This document shows, piece after piece, positions 37,901 to 49,919 of a stretch of DNA of 64,000 nucleotides. Each line of letters begins with the position of its first letter. The first letter of the stretch is position 1. The translations under genes and the position numbers were made by a program. The stretch covers positions 16,887,001 to 16,951,000 of the forward strand of contig JABWDB010000003.1 of assembly GCA_019614645.1 (NCBI GenBank). Reading direction: 5' to 3'. This stretch comes from Stratiolaelaps scimitus. Taxonomy: Eukaryota > Arthropoda > Arachnida > Mesostigmata > Laelapidae. The notes beneath the pieces are model-generated. The model was given only the letters and a program-made list of their open reading frames with translations, did no database searches and was not told the origin of the DNA.

Positions 37901-38800
37901 TTGTCTGCCAAACGTAACGCTCCTTTCTGACGTGGTTGCTGATGGAAAATCGGTTTCGACTCACGCCTCGTCGATGAGTTTCGCTAACAGTCAACGTGGT
38001 TGACATCAGTCCTGAATATTTTAACCGCGAATTGCTAAACCTCCTGTCCGCGTGATGCCCACTCATCGGTGCCGTCTTCGGCCGGCAACCAGAATGCGGC
38101 CGACTTCCGAGACACCAACTTCACTTCAAGCATTCGCTACCCGGTGATCGGCAGGGTTGAGTATAGATACGTTAAGGTGACTGACATGACCAAGGTGTGA
38201 ACGTCTATTCCCGAACGCGGCACGGTGCGCGGTCTGTTTAACTGACACTTTAGCCTTCGCGATACCGCTACGGACAGTTATAGACTGAGTGGCGGAGCAG
38301 GTTGGATACGCGCTGCATTATTCAACATCCGTGGGACCACCGCCGCCGCCGACGCCACCCCTGACCAGCGAAGTCTGAGCGAAATACGAATGGCGCTTGA
38401 AGCATGATGACATGCTGAACTTTTGCGAGGCAGACGGTGCGCGAATAACGGCACTACGCTGTGAGAAAATAACACCTATGCGATATTTTCTTTACTTTGA
38501 CCACCCCTTCAAATGATCCTCAATGTGAACGTTTTTTAAACACGATATGAGATCGCAGCACACGCGATTAGCCGCTGATCTAGTGATGAACAGTGAAAGA
38601 CGTAATAACACAATCAGTGACATCTATCGATATCAATAGATGCGATCCCAACGACTCAGGATAAATAAAATATAGGAAATACTAACGATGACTCGAGTTC
38701 GATTTGATGGAACGGAATTTCAAAAAAATTCAGTGATCTAACAACAAAGATCGCCACTTCGTCGGCAAGCAACTCACTAGTTTATTTCTTTGATTCACTT
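34941..38800. other. Spacer, no gene recognised
   Basis: An AC microsatellite lies at 35077-35102. A 9-bp perfect hairpin lies at 36712-36733 (AATAGGTAT, TACA, ATACCTATT). At 37000-37450 overlapping frames of 116-128 codons (plus) and 85 codons (minus) have moderately ordinary composition, but with frames open on both strands no strand or family can be preferred. Confidence 0.45.
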
Positions 38801-38807
38801 CAGCTGG

Positions 38808-38870
38808 GGTACATTGACGGGACTGAACTTGTACCATAGTTAAGTTCGCGTAAAAATAATAGTAAAAACG
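38808..38870 (+). repeat. Dispersed repeat family A, diverged copy 3
   Basis: It follows the layout of copies 1 and 2: T-rich lead, GG-TA start, GGGACTGAACTTGTACCA in place of the GGAACTGCAGTTTCACAA segment, then TTAAGTTCGCG and an A-rich tail. Identity is clearly lower than between copies 1 and 2, suggesting an older insertion. Upstream GTCGGCAAGC also resembles sequence upstream of copy 1. Confidence 0.55.
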
Positions 38871-38879
38871 TATATTAGA

Positions 38880-41800
38880 TAATACATTTCAGTTAGACCC
38901 CATAAAGGTCCCTTGATCCTTCTTGGTTCCATATCGCCCTCGGTTATTTGGCAAGAACTAGATTCGCCAAAACCAATCGCTGACAGCATTTAGCTCAAGC
39001 CCAGTTGAACAGCACGCTGAAAACGTCAGCAGAGGAAACCGCGAGCCAGCAGAACGGCAAAGAGACGAGACAGAGAGAAAGACCTCGAATGAAAGCTACT
39101 AAGTTAGACTGTTGAAAAGGAATCCTCACTTGAGGAGTGCACGCCGCGCACGCTATAGTCGTAGCATCTAATCTATGCCTCTATCCCGATATGATCGATC
39201 TACGACTTCCGAAACACACACACACACACATATATATTTATATATATATATATTATATTTTTGCATGCTGCTTTCTGCATTCCCTCATCTTTCTCGCGCT
39301 TTTCATAGCCCTTTTACTCAATTCAGGTTCTGAAGCCTGTCAAGGGTCTGCCTCACCGCTGCTCCAATTCAAATAACTGCACGGCTGCCTTTCCAGGCCT
39401 CTCTCCCAATCGGACTCCATCTCTCGCTCTCTCTCTCTCTCTCGCTCGCCCCCTTCACTATTGTACTGAAGACGAGCGTTGGGCCGAAGACCCGCAACAT
39501 CGAGAAATGCAGTCAGATTCGAGCAGCACCGCAATATCTACCACTGCCAGCGAATGTAGTCGAGGAGTCAACTGAGTGGCCTGTTCGTGCCGGGTGCTCT
39601 TAGCGGACTAGACCCCCGATCCCGCGTCCAACCGAAGCACCCCCCCCCCTCTCACTCCCCGTCTAGATTCCGTGTTCAGGATCTGCTGCTGCTGCGTGCA
39701 CCACTACCAGCATCCCCGCTACCACAGCCGCCAGTAGGTTTGGCCAGTCAGGTAGGTGGAGGAGGCTCAAATCGTATGACGACCGTATGTTGCCAGCATC
39801 TATTCATGCGGCCACAACATATGAAGGGGCCCAACCAAATGTTAGCATACCGGAACATACAGCGGTCGTGGTGCATCAGCAGCAGCGGCAGGTATACAGG
39901 CAGCTGACACATACGCATTCATATGAACACGAGTGACTTCTCTCATATGCCACGCGACAAGCTACCAGCGACGCTGCCCGTCCGTCGCCTTTGGTTTGAC
40001 TCGCGGGTCTCCTTCTATTTCTCCTATTCCCATAGCGTTATTCGTTCTGTCGGCCGCTCAGCGCGCGGTGGATGCGATGCTGGAACCCGTCTTGTGCGCG
40101 AGGCGGCTCACCGAGGGGCATGCAATCCGAGAGTCGAACGAATGAACAAATTTTGCCTGTGAGCGAACGTATAGCCAGACTCCGTCACCGCCGTCTTGTC
40201 CGTTGAATACGGCCACAACCCACAACCTCTCGGAGCTCCCTGAGCCCACGAGCTTCTTGTTTTCTCTCCCTCTATCTATCTTTATCTCTCTCTCTCTCTC
40301 TTGTTGTCTGGTTGCAATCAGTTCTCTGTCCTGAGCTAGGTAGATATTCACTTTCAAGACGGTTTTGAGTAGTAGTTGCCGTTGTGGTAGAAGAGGCCGG
40401 CGGGGCTTGGAGGGGAGAATGACCCTACTGTGGGCTCAACTTCCTGGCGTGAGTGCCTCCCTCCTCTTCTGCATTGGAGGAAGCCCTACAAAGCAGCAAT
40501 TTGAGACCGCAGCGTCCAGTGAGCCGTGCCAGCCGCCCTTATGCAGTGGCCCTCCTCATCGGCCTCTGGTGGCACTCGCTCGTGTTCGAGGTAAGCCGCA
40601 CCGAACACCGCGGCAGTGTATTCAGCGAGGCGGCTTCCACGCAGACACACATACAGAGAGAAACAGGCATACACGGTCAACTGACTTACCCGTTCATATC
40701 GACGCTGCTAAAGGCCACGACTGTGTGGACCCGTAGATACAGAAGTTGTTCTAATGCAGAGGCTGCTTTGTATAACACATGTGCAACGTCCTGTACACGA
40801 GCGGCGGGCAGCAACAGCGGTCTGCGCAGAAGCGCTTCTAGAACCGCCTTCTAAGCAGCCATCAGATGCTACGGTATTAGCGCTCCCTCTCTCTGTCTCT
40901 TTCTCTCTCTGGACTGTCGATGATGACGGCTGTTCCCGCGCGGTTCGGGTTGAATGAAAACATTGATATTAAACTCCCTTCAATTCCTGTGACAGCGGCC
41001 GCTAGCAACGGAGGCGGCGATTGGTCTGGAGAGACCCTAGTTGGCTTCGCTGAGAGAGACGAAGGGAGGGACGATCATATCATATGTGATCATGAAGAGA
41101 CCACGTCAATTCTAGGGCGGCTTCGGGGTTTTACGCGAGTCAGGGCACAAGAGTTGAAGCAGGCGACAATGAGACTTCGGTCTGAAACCCGATGTCTGAC
41201 TGGGCCGCGTCGTCATAACCATCGTATATATAGTAGTGTTATCCTGCGTGGTCGATCTCATGCTTGCTCCAGCCGGCGGCATCGTCGTGGCCTAGTCGCG
41301 GAAGACAAACATGTATTAAATGCGTCTGGCCTTGCGGTTGAACCGCTGCAACTGCACCCACTGTGATGCCTTGCAAGTCCGCGCTTCAGGAACGTGCGGG
41401 TGACTGGACCAAGCTGAGCCTGCGGTCCGGGCCTGCGGGATTTGTACGGGTTCCGCAATTTAAATTTGTACTTGATTGAGATGAGAGTGAAGAACTAACA
41501 TAAGTGGTGACACACAAGGCAGCAACGACAACTTGTCATGTACAAATCCGTCAAGCAATCATAATCTAAAAACAGGGAACGTCCATCATCAATCAAAATG
41601 GTCTTCTCTGCTGCTCGTATATCCATCTGTCCAGATGTAAAGGTACTGAAGCCATCGTTTAATGGCCAAATTATTCAAGTGGTTCCAGGCCGTCAGAGCA
41701 CAATAACAGATGCATTGGCTTCTTATACCATATTATACCAAGTGACTCCTTTCGTCAGCAAATACGATAACTTTGCCAATGGAGTTTGCGACAGATGTAG

Positions 41801-43870
41801 TATTTGACCACAAAGGGAGAGCGAGAGAGAGCAAAAGAGACGGAGGGGGGAAACGGAGCACATGAGAGATAGCGTGAATCAATGAATCTCGAGCCCCAAG
41901 AGGTGGGCCGGCTTGTTCTCGCAGTGGTGGTTGTGCACCAACCATTCGTTCCTCGAAATGTCCCCGAGTCAATTACCGTGTAACTGTAGACCGGCGAAGT
42001 TTACGAGAATCCGCTATCTATATATTAGATGTGTGTGTGTGAGTGCATGTCTAGTGTCTCACTATCAGTACTGCGGGTGACAAGCGGCGCGCTTCGTTGG
42101 CAAGTGAGCAGAGACACCGAAACAGCTAGAAACACACATGAAGAAGCAACATAAAAGGTCTGATGGTTGGTCCCCTTCCAGGAGGTCGGCGCCATATAGA
42201 CCTGGAGGTATTTCGTTATAGTGAGCTGTTTTGTGTTACTCGACAGGCACTATCACTGCGGTAAGCAGCAATAAGAAGCTACCTTAGGGAGAGAGAGAGG
42301 CGGAACGCGTTTGGTTCGTGGGAGAAGATGTCACTTCTCCGACATCACGTCTTGAGATCGGAAGACAAAACATCCTTCTACCTGGAAGACTATAATCGGA
42401 ACATACGCGTCTACCGAGATGCGCCAAGCACTCGAACACATGCACTGCGACTGAATCACCAAATATCCATTTTGCCCACTTGCTCCTCTTCTGTCGACCT
42501 GCCGTAATCAACGCGGTCACGTTGTATAAGTGCGGCTATTTCTCCTTCCCGCTGGCGATCGTTAAACAGTCACTTTGTGTTCTGTCCTTTGTATCAGATA
42601 TGTATAACAGTAGATTCAGATATGGACGTACCGCTGGCGACAGAGGAGAACTGAAATCGCATTGTTCTCCTATCCTAATAATGCCTAATTCTTCTGTAGT
42701 CAGTCGATCTTGCGATCTACCCATCCTGAGTTCAGCAATTCGCCAGGCAAATCCAGCCTCGCTGTTCTAGGTCCTCCGCCCCAGAGGAGGAACTCAGGGA
42801 TAGGACATGGTTGGAATCAACTGCCGGTCCCTGCAAGTCACTGACTGAACTTCATACTTGGTCAGCTAGATTAGAGGACGTCGCCACAACTTACAAATCC
42901 AGGTTAGCGCCTGGAGGAGATGCTAACTATACCATCCATACATTTCCTCTATTCGCATAGAGGTGGTGCGCAACGCCCAGCGGAAACTCGAACATAGGGA
43001 TTTATGATTGCCTTCAACCCTAAGTCGATGGGAGCACCCAATTCACATTTACGCTTCTAGATGCGGATCACAGAGGACAATGGCCTGCCTATTATTAACA
43101 ATAATAATTACATGGGTCCTCATTTCGATCTAAATATACTACTAGAATAATACTATCTCAAATACTCAACTGAGAAACGATTGCCATGGGTTAAATTCAA
43201 CACTATTAAAAATTGCTTTCGACTATCGATATGCACAGATGTCTACACGTTGCATGGAGTCGTTGACTGCTCGGTTTTCTCGTCAAGTCAATATTATTGT
43301 AATTATCAACAAGCAAATGAACGGCACACGGTATTCATTTGAAAACTTGTAGTTATACTCGATTACGATAACTGAGTTGAGCTATTAAAATTACTATATA
43401 GACTAACAGTTAGAGTCATAAACATTAAGCCGCAATGCAACGAATCCTTGGCCAATAATGCAGGCAAGATGATTTAATGCCAATCGTACAGATTTCATTA
43501 AGAGTAACTCACTCTCCACTGGCTCAGTCGTGTTAACGTGTTTGGGATGTTCGAGGTGTAGACGTTGATCGCTATACAATAGTACTCTTCGTCGCCGGTT
43601 ATTTGACCGACGTATCGTTTTTACATTGAGGAAGTACCGAGTGTGCGGAAGGCATGTTTGTTTCGTAATTAAATTCGAGCGGCAATTAGGCTAAATTGCC
43701 ACCGGCTTTATGTCTGAAATATTCTTGTTTTTATCCAAATCACTAGCTTTCCAAAAACGACACACGTAACTGATGCAGTCTACAAAGAGTCGCTACTGGA
43801 AGTGACGCAATCTGACGGTCGCCATTTCGTGGCCATTTCCAAAGAGACACAGTCGGAAAATAGTGTTTGG
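38880..43870. other. GC islands and AT-rich spacer, no gene recognised
   Basis: A joined AC and TA microsatellite lies at 39213-39259, and CT runs at 39419-39443 and 40283-40301. Frames of up to about 148 codons at 40365-41366 show no domain. 42780-43870 is AT-rich with nothing recognised. A 69-codon frame at 41598-41807 is ordinary in composition but unassigned. Confidence 0.45.
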
Positions 43871-43878
43871 CATATGTC

Positions 43879-43950
43879 TATATAAGACACGATCTCCCAG
43901 TTCGGTTCGATGTCAAGCATTTCTTTGCAAAGACTCCTCCTACATAGCAG
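43879..43950 (+). promoter_or_regulatory. Possible TATA promoter with short leader and splice donor
   Basis: TATATAAG at 43879-43886 is followed about 20 bp later by CCCAGTTC, an initiator-like match to arthropod TCAGT. After roughly 50 bp comes TAGCAG followed by GTAAAGTC, a good splice-donor match at 43950/43951. The layout would suit a short non-coding first exon. The TATA-to-initiator distance is shorter than the usual 25-30 bp and each motif is weak alone. The exon-like region at 44341 lies downstream on the same strand. Confidence 0.2.
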
Positions 43951-44286
43951 GTAAAGTCACTTAGTCCGAAGGCACCTTTAGTGTAACACCATTCGCACCT
44001 CATGTGGTAATTAATAAATAATTAATAAACTGTTGTTTTTGTCTGCACTCGCACTATTGAATTCATGAGAGCTGTTCGCTATCGATGCCGTAACTGGCTA
44101 CTCTCGCCATTCCTATGGTTGGAGAGTACGTTTCATTATTTTTCGACCAGATTCTAATTGCTAGAAGCATTCAACTTATAGAATGACATATAAAATTATC
44201 TGCTCATGCTGTGCACCGTGGAAATAACTCGATCCAGCTGACTATCACTGACAGGGATGTACGTATTATATATGGCCACTGGCGTA

Positions 44287-44289
<3 letters not shown>

Positions 44290-44322
<33 letters not shown>
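44290..44322. repeat. (TC)n microsatellite
   Basis: About 16 uninterrupted TC units. It sits directly upstream of a branch-point-like CTATGAC and a TTTTAG acceptor-like site, so it could double as a polypyrimidine tract. Confidence 0.95.
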
Positions 44323-44326
<4 letters not shown>

Positions 44327-44340
44327 GACATGTGTTTTAG

Positions 44341-44461
44341 TCCAGCACTCCACCCAGCGAGTTCCCGGCTACTGCGATGCCACAGTGATGTCAGCGCCTG
44401 TACAGTGTAAAGTCTGTCGAGCTTGCGGCACACCTCTGCAAGCTGCCTCTGACCACTTCAG
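44341..44461 (+). other. Candidate internal exon with a CxxCxxCG zinc-cluster motif
   Basis: A TTTTAG acceptor-like site at 44340 and a TTCAG/GTGAAA donor at 44461/44462 bracket 121 nt with an open frame. Within it, 44397-44461 reads APVQCKVCRACGTPLQAASD then HF. The C-x2-C-x2-C-G-T spacing matches the cysteine cluster where PHD-type zinc fingers begin in chromatin proteins. The exon would end mid-codon (two bases), so the next ligands would lie in another exon, which I could not find. No tryptophan or second CxxC precedes it here, so this may be coincidence. Confidence 0.2.
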
Positions 44462-44568
44462 GTGAAAATGCCGTTGCCTATGTAGGTTTAGCTCGCAGTG
44501 ATCTCCCCTGCCTGAGCTTTATCTCCACCTCTCTCAGCAAACCAGCCCCTCTCTTCCGCCTCCCTGCC

Positions 44569-44811
44569 TTGACCGTAACAGCCCCTGACACCCACACACA
44601 CACACTGACCAAAATAATAACTACGAACCTTCCCCCGTCGGTGTCTGCAGGCCCCCAGTGGCATACCCACACGACATCTCCCCCAAAAACCCCGCCAACA
44701 CCTAGTCCTGCACCCGTCTCCTTCCCTCGTGTCCAGTCCTGTGAGCAACTGTCCTGGCCCGCGGACCCCATGCCGTCGCGGTCGTACTGCTGCTGCTGCT
44801 GCTGTCGACGA
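44569..44811 (+). other. Proline-rich open region with a CTG microsatellite
   Basis: An acceptor-like GTGTCTGCAG at about 44651 precedes a Pro/Thr/Ser-rich open frame (PPKTPPTPSPAPV segment), which ends in a (CTG)n run at 44787-44804 read as cysteines. The frame does not join in phase with the candidate exon at 44341-44461, and a 183-codon frame lies on the opposite strand. The coding status is unresolved. Confidence 0.12.
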
Positions 44812-44815
44812 GTAA

Positions 44816-45019
44816 CACCTCTGCACGCTGCCGCGTGGCAATAGCGGCGTCCAGAGAGTGGCCAGCTGTCGCAGCCGTATCCACCGCCTAACTAAGGACA
44901 TCGAGTTAATTAGACTACAGGAGCTACTCGCTCCGGCAGAGATCACCGATCCTCGGTGGGCGGTAGCGGCGGCGGCTGTGGTGGTTGAGGTAGAGCTGCT
45001 AGCTGCTTCGCCACTGTAA
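44816..45019 (+). other. Open frame without start, possible exon
   Basis: Between TAA at 44813 and TAA at 45017 there are 67 open codons with no need for an ATG. The middle reads HRLTKDIELIRLQELLAPAE, a charged amphipathic stretch that looks helical; the end is Ala/Val-rich and less protein-like. An acceptor-like GTCCAG lies near 44854. The antisense 183-codon frame weakens the case, and no family is recognised. Confidence 0.15.
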
Positions 45020-47760
45020 TGTGTAATAGGAACCGCCAATGTGTACTTGGTGTACTACCCTTACCGCCGCCACGCAGCTCCCGCCTTTAGCCGCCGGACA
45101 GTTACCAATCTGCTTCTTTCGTATCCGATGGGTTGTCCACAAAGCGTTAATGAATTCCCGTGACGACGACAACGACGACGACTACAGCAACAGCGACTAT
45201 TACTGCTACTCCGGCCACTGCCACGGCCATTACAACTGCTACTGTTTCATCTACTGGCGAATCTGGTACTAATGCAGTAATTTTAATGAGCACATGTATT
45301 GCTAGCTCGACCGTCGGGTCGGGCTAGTCGTGTCCTTTCACCCGTTGTATGGTGGAGTTATCCTGTGTATTAGTGAGTGCGACAATGCCCACTTGCTGCC
45401 GCAAGCATACAGATAATTTTGAGCGTGTAAAGCTGATATGCGAGACATGTTGCAGCTGCTGGATTTTGGATTGTTTCAGTCGTTCAATTCGACTTTGAGT
45501 TTTTAGCCGTTATAATTTTTAGCTTGTTTGTGTGCTTATCATCAGTGAGGCAACGGGAAATCCAATGTGTCTGCAATGCGGCCTAAGTGTTGAGTTTGCG
45601 TAGATGATCGTTGGTTGGTAAGCTTTTGTCGAAACATGTTTGAGATTGAGGTTGCTCTGCCTGACAGGTCCCGTACGTATTATGATGAAGTGCCCTCTGA
45701 GTGCAACGAAGTTGACTGAGCACAAGATGGTCAAATTTGATGCCTTTCACAAATGTTTAGCCCGAAATTTTGCCACGTGCTTCAATCCGTTTTGATCACA
45801 ACGAAAAGGTTGACCATCCACTTTGGAATCATAATTCTCTACGCAAAGAAAACGAATCGAAGGAAAATACCGAAGTAGACAGGACTACTATTTAGTTTAT
45901 ATGAACTTATAACGAAGTTATAAAAACGAATTGAATTGCAAGCAGGTAGAATGGGCTTTGAGAAACAAAACACTGAATCGCTATTTAATCTCGGGCCACA
46001 CAAAAACACGGCTGCGAAGAAGACCGCCCCTGTTCGGGTCCGTTACGGTCAGCTAGCGCAGTTCGAACCAATTCAATTCGTAAACAGAACTCGAGTAAAT
46101 TTCTACTGCTAACTCGTCCCCTGCTGCCTCTGCCGGCTCACGATAGAAGCGGCGCCGCTCAAACGTTATCATTGCCCGAGCAACACAGTCACAGTCGATG
46201 CCTTGAAGTTGGTTGTTCCACACATTTTAGTGGACGGTGGCACCGCCATCCTCCGCCAGGACGACGATTTATGCTTGTCTTTTTTTTGCACGAAATAGAT
46301 GATTATATAAAGAAACAAGTGGCTAATAATCTCCAGCGCAAACAAGTCTCTACAAATCACCAGGCGGACATGTGCGAGGCTACCACTCCCTGCCCAGACA
46401 GTGGGGCGGCCTTACTTGGCCTTCCCTTTACCTGCCTTCCTGCTTGCCTATCTATGTAGCTATCTACGTTTCGCCCGCGGACCACTTTCCCATTTCTTCC
46501 TTCCCATCTCTCGCCTCGGCTTTTCATCTCGAAGATCTCGGCTAGCCGTTCTCTCACCAACTCCCCGGCCAAATTTCGACTTGCCCCCCCCCCCCCCCTA
46601 GACCCCAGGCTGACGGCTGGTGGGGAAAATGATTTGCGTTTTCTCTCACCGGGCTTTGCTTCGCGTCTCCTCGTCCGGCCTTTTTTCGTTTTTCTTTTAA
46701 ATGACGTCCTACATTAGTGATATTTCTGCGTTTTCATATTTCCTTCTACCCTTCGTTTCTAAACCGCTGCTCGCGTGAACGTTGAGGGTGGGCAGGGGGG
46801 GGGGGGGGCGGACGAACGCCAAGCGGGATATCTCCGAAGGGCACTCAGTTTCTCTGCTGTCCAGGGCTTTCCTGCCACTTAGAGACGAAAGACGCGAGCG
46901 AGCGAAGAGCGCCGATTCTTGTGGCAGAAAGCGATGAGGCCGAATTGTCGGTCGGTCCTCGTCCGTTGAGTTTCGGGTACAACAGGTGGTGGAAAACCTA
47001 CGAAGTGCTCGAGATGCTTTGCGGAAGCCGGGCGAGAGTCAGAAGCGCCTATGCATGTGTGTGTCGAGTGAAGGCGGCACGGTAACGGTGGCGGTGTAGA
47101 CAGCGGCAATGGTGAACCACCAAAGACGAATCGGATCGACGAAATCTCGATGGTCAGCGGCGCAACACAGTTGCCGTCGTTCTGGTGAAAATCGACGAAA
47201 ATTGATTTTCGCCACCGATTTTGAATCGAGGCCCAAAACACCACGGCGGCTGAAGTCCGAAATGTCCGAGGCGAACACTACTACTAACACCGCCGTCTCT
47301 TTGTTGTGATGTCTGTACGCGCGTTCTCGAAATCATCCTCTCTCCAAAAATGTTTGTGTTCAACGTCAAGGTTCCCCAACGTGTAATAACCACAAGTTGC
47401 GATCTCTGCTACAGCCACTAAGACGAGGCTCCGGTTCGCGGACTGCCATCACGGCCACTGCCGTCATTCCCTGATGATGCGTACACTCGGACACTCAGAG
47501 TAAAGGGCAAGCACAGCAGCTCAGAAAAATATGCATTTTTGAACGGGTGGAACGAGGGTGTAAAGTGAAATGAGAAAATAAATCGCTCCTGAAACAACGC
47601 CACTCAAAGGATTTGACACGAGTTGGTAAAATGGAATTGAACATATGAGGGCTTGTATTGAATCTCGGCCGCGGTGAATGCATTTGGGCTTATAGTCTTC
47701 GGTTTTTGTACAATACATTATTAATCGAGGCGAACTCCTACTCTGACGACATCCGCCATC
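45020..47760. other. Spacer with GC-rich island and homopolymer pair
   Basis: A G.T-tolerant 11-bp hairpin lies at 45302-45327 (CTAGC and CGACC arms, 4-nt loop). A run of 15 Cs (46584-46598) and a run of 14 Gs (46795-46808) flank about 200 bp. Frames at 46879-47393 on both strands are Arg/Ser/Pro-rich with no domain. Confidence 0.45.
46584..46808. repeat. C15 and G14 homopolymers in inverted arrangement
   Basis: Fifteen Cs at 46584-46598 and fourteen Gs at 46795-46808 are mutually complementary across about 196 bp. Either tract could form a quadruplex or i-motif, or they could pair in single-stranded DNA or RNA. Homopolymers this long are also prone to length errors in sequencing. Confidence 0.85.
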
Positions 47761-47769
47761 GGAGAAGAA

Positions 47770-48820
47770 ATTATATATATATATATATATATGTCTATAT
47801 TTATTAGGTGTTTTATTTTACAAATACTTAATTTTTCGCAAGGACGAACCCTCTCAGCACCGGTAGTCCCATTGAGAGCTATTTCGATTATACTATTAAT
47901 TCACATGATACGTGATGGCGGGGTATTCACAGGTGCTTTCTATTTATGCTGTCATCGACACCATCAAGCAGCTGCTACAAGTAAGGGTCTGTGCAGATAG
48001 ACAATGTAAGATAAGTTATACCAATTAAAGACAAAAATGATAATCTAAAACTGCAAAGTGCACTCAATGATGTGGTGGACTCGTCTGATGAAATGGGACC
48101 ATCTAATGGGATACTACCCCGCAGATGTGTGTATTTCGGATTATGAAATTGTGTGAAGCGTATGCTGTACATCTGCTCCTTTATGCGTCAATGATCTGGA
48201 ATCCGCTATGACTCGGGGACTCAGATCTTTTTGAAAAAATGCAACGCAAGTTTCTCAGAACGCTTGAATATGTAAGTCACCTTGACCGATATAGCTTCGA
48301 GCTAGCATCCGTTTATGATTAACAAGTGTTGACCTAAAGCAACTGGGGCGAATTATTAAAAATGAAGGATAAATTTGACAAACTCATTTTTTAGCCTGTG
48401 CTGCACTAACAGAAGGAAGGTAAAAGTTTTATTGATCTATTAAAGGAACTGTTGTTTTTGTGCTTAAAGTTAATTCTCTTAAAGTTAATGAACTTGATGT
48501 AATTAATGTAAATATGTACTATTTAATGCAATAATAGACAGTAAAACACATGTCAATACTAACATGTAAAGCCACTTTTAATGAAATCAAAAGAGGCAGT
48601 TCGTCAGTAAATAAAAACCAGGTCACGTTTGCATATAAAACAATTTATGACAGGGCCTAGCCACAGAGAAGGTCCCCATTGTTGTTGATCACGCTCGACT
48701 TCCGCCGCAGTTAGTCATGTGCGCCTACGGGACGCATTAGAAAAAGTTCCTGCAAGGTCTGTTCTGAATTCGATAACTACATTATACAACTTTATTTTGT
48801 TCCCCTCCGATAGGTATAAT
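47770..48820. other. AT-rich spacer
   Basis: It begins with a TA microsatellite (47772-47792). 48000-48650 is strongly AT-rich, with no frame, RNA gene or repeat recognised. Confidence 0.6.
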
Positions 48821-48826
48821 AGATAG

Positions 48827-49340
48827 TTAGACAGAGAGTGAGAGAGGGGGAGATGTCGAGACAGAACTCGGAACAGTTGAATACGCCACTTCCTGAGGGC
48901 TCATAACGGTGCAACGCATTAAAAGTATCGGTTTCAAGATATACACGTCATGCTGCACACGTCCTAGCGTACCTACAGTGCAGTTTATCTTGAGTAGAAA
49001 ATTCAAAGGCAGTTCTTCTTTGTTCGTCATGAAATTCTTCAATGCTCGCGGTCTTCTTCGTATTCAGCTATCGGCGGCGAGCAGGCTAATCAGTAGATGC
49101 ACATATTCAGTTGTTGGGTTGTAATCGTATCTGACGTCCATGGAGAATCCTGTTTGTGGATTTGAGATCCTGTTTACTTTGCGCAGCGCACACGCCGCTT
49201 CCTCTAATATCATCTCGGCTGTGTTTTGTCTTTGGTGCAGATGCAAGACGGTGCCGGATGCCGGTGGAGGCGTACTTTGGTGCGTTCCCTTTAGTGGAGT
49301 TCTCTTTAAGTTGATTTTTCTGAGAGTTGAATTCGGATCT
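48827..49340 (-). pseudogene. Broken minus-strand open frame, unassigned
   Basis: One minus-strand frame is open from a TGA near 49345 down to a TGA at 49066-49064, then open again to the stop at 48827. A single in-frame stop therefore separates about 90 and 78 codons. Sequence before the stop (MILEEAACALRKVNRISNPQ and onward) and after it (NFMTNKEELPLNFLLK and onward) has ordinary protein composition with no simple repeats. It could be a decayed transposable-element frame, two exons, or chance. No family is recognised. Confidence 0.18.
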
Positions 49341-49493
49341 GCTTGACGTCAGGGCGCTTGTCACGCCCAATCTCTCGAGTCAGTTTGCTGCCGTTCACAG
49401 ATGTCTGCGCGTGGTTTATTCCTTCGCGCTCTGTGATGTCCTGCCTGGGTGCGTCTTCGACGTACTCCGGGCCCATTTCCAAAGTACAACTGC

Positions 49494-49919
49494 ACATATA
49501 TACATATATATATATATGTATATACGTATATATATATAACGCGTGTAGGATCATATGTGTTTCTGGCGATATGGACTCTGTTTCTTGTAGACTCCAGCCC
49601 CAAACTACCTTGATTTTTCAGTGAGAGAAACGAAAAGGTTGGGTTGGTTCGTCCCTTGCCTTTTTCTGTGGGATTGCACCTTCGCTGAGTTGAGATTTCA
49701 CAAATCGCGAGTAGCATTGATGCAGTTAGCTTTTAACAGGATTGTAGGATATATATATATATATATATATATATACCGTGTCATTGAGATATGGTGCGTA
49801 ATCGTTACATCGCGCCGCGTAGAATTAAGAAAAGCGATGTTGTCGGGCACATTTCGATTCTATCACAAACCAGCCAGATTCACTGAAGAGTGGTTTATAT
49901 ATATATATATATATATATA
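49494..49919. repeat. Three TA microsatellites within 430 bp
   Basis: TA runs lie at 49494-49540 (interrupted by G and C), 49749-49776 and 49896-49919. The tracts are separated by unique sequence with no recognised gene. Confidence 0.95.

Noticed and set aside
37890..37902. T run that could be a reversed poly(A) tail
   Set aside because: No matching target-site duplication was found on the other side. The T runs near 17001 and 19571 were rejected for the same reason.
44488..45039. 183-codon minus-strand frame with Ser/Thr/Ala runs
   Set aside because: Runs match CTG and GCC simple repeats, and the plus strand has frames that look at least as protein-like.
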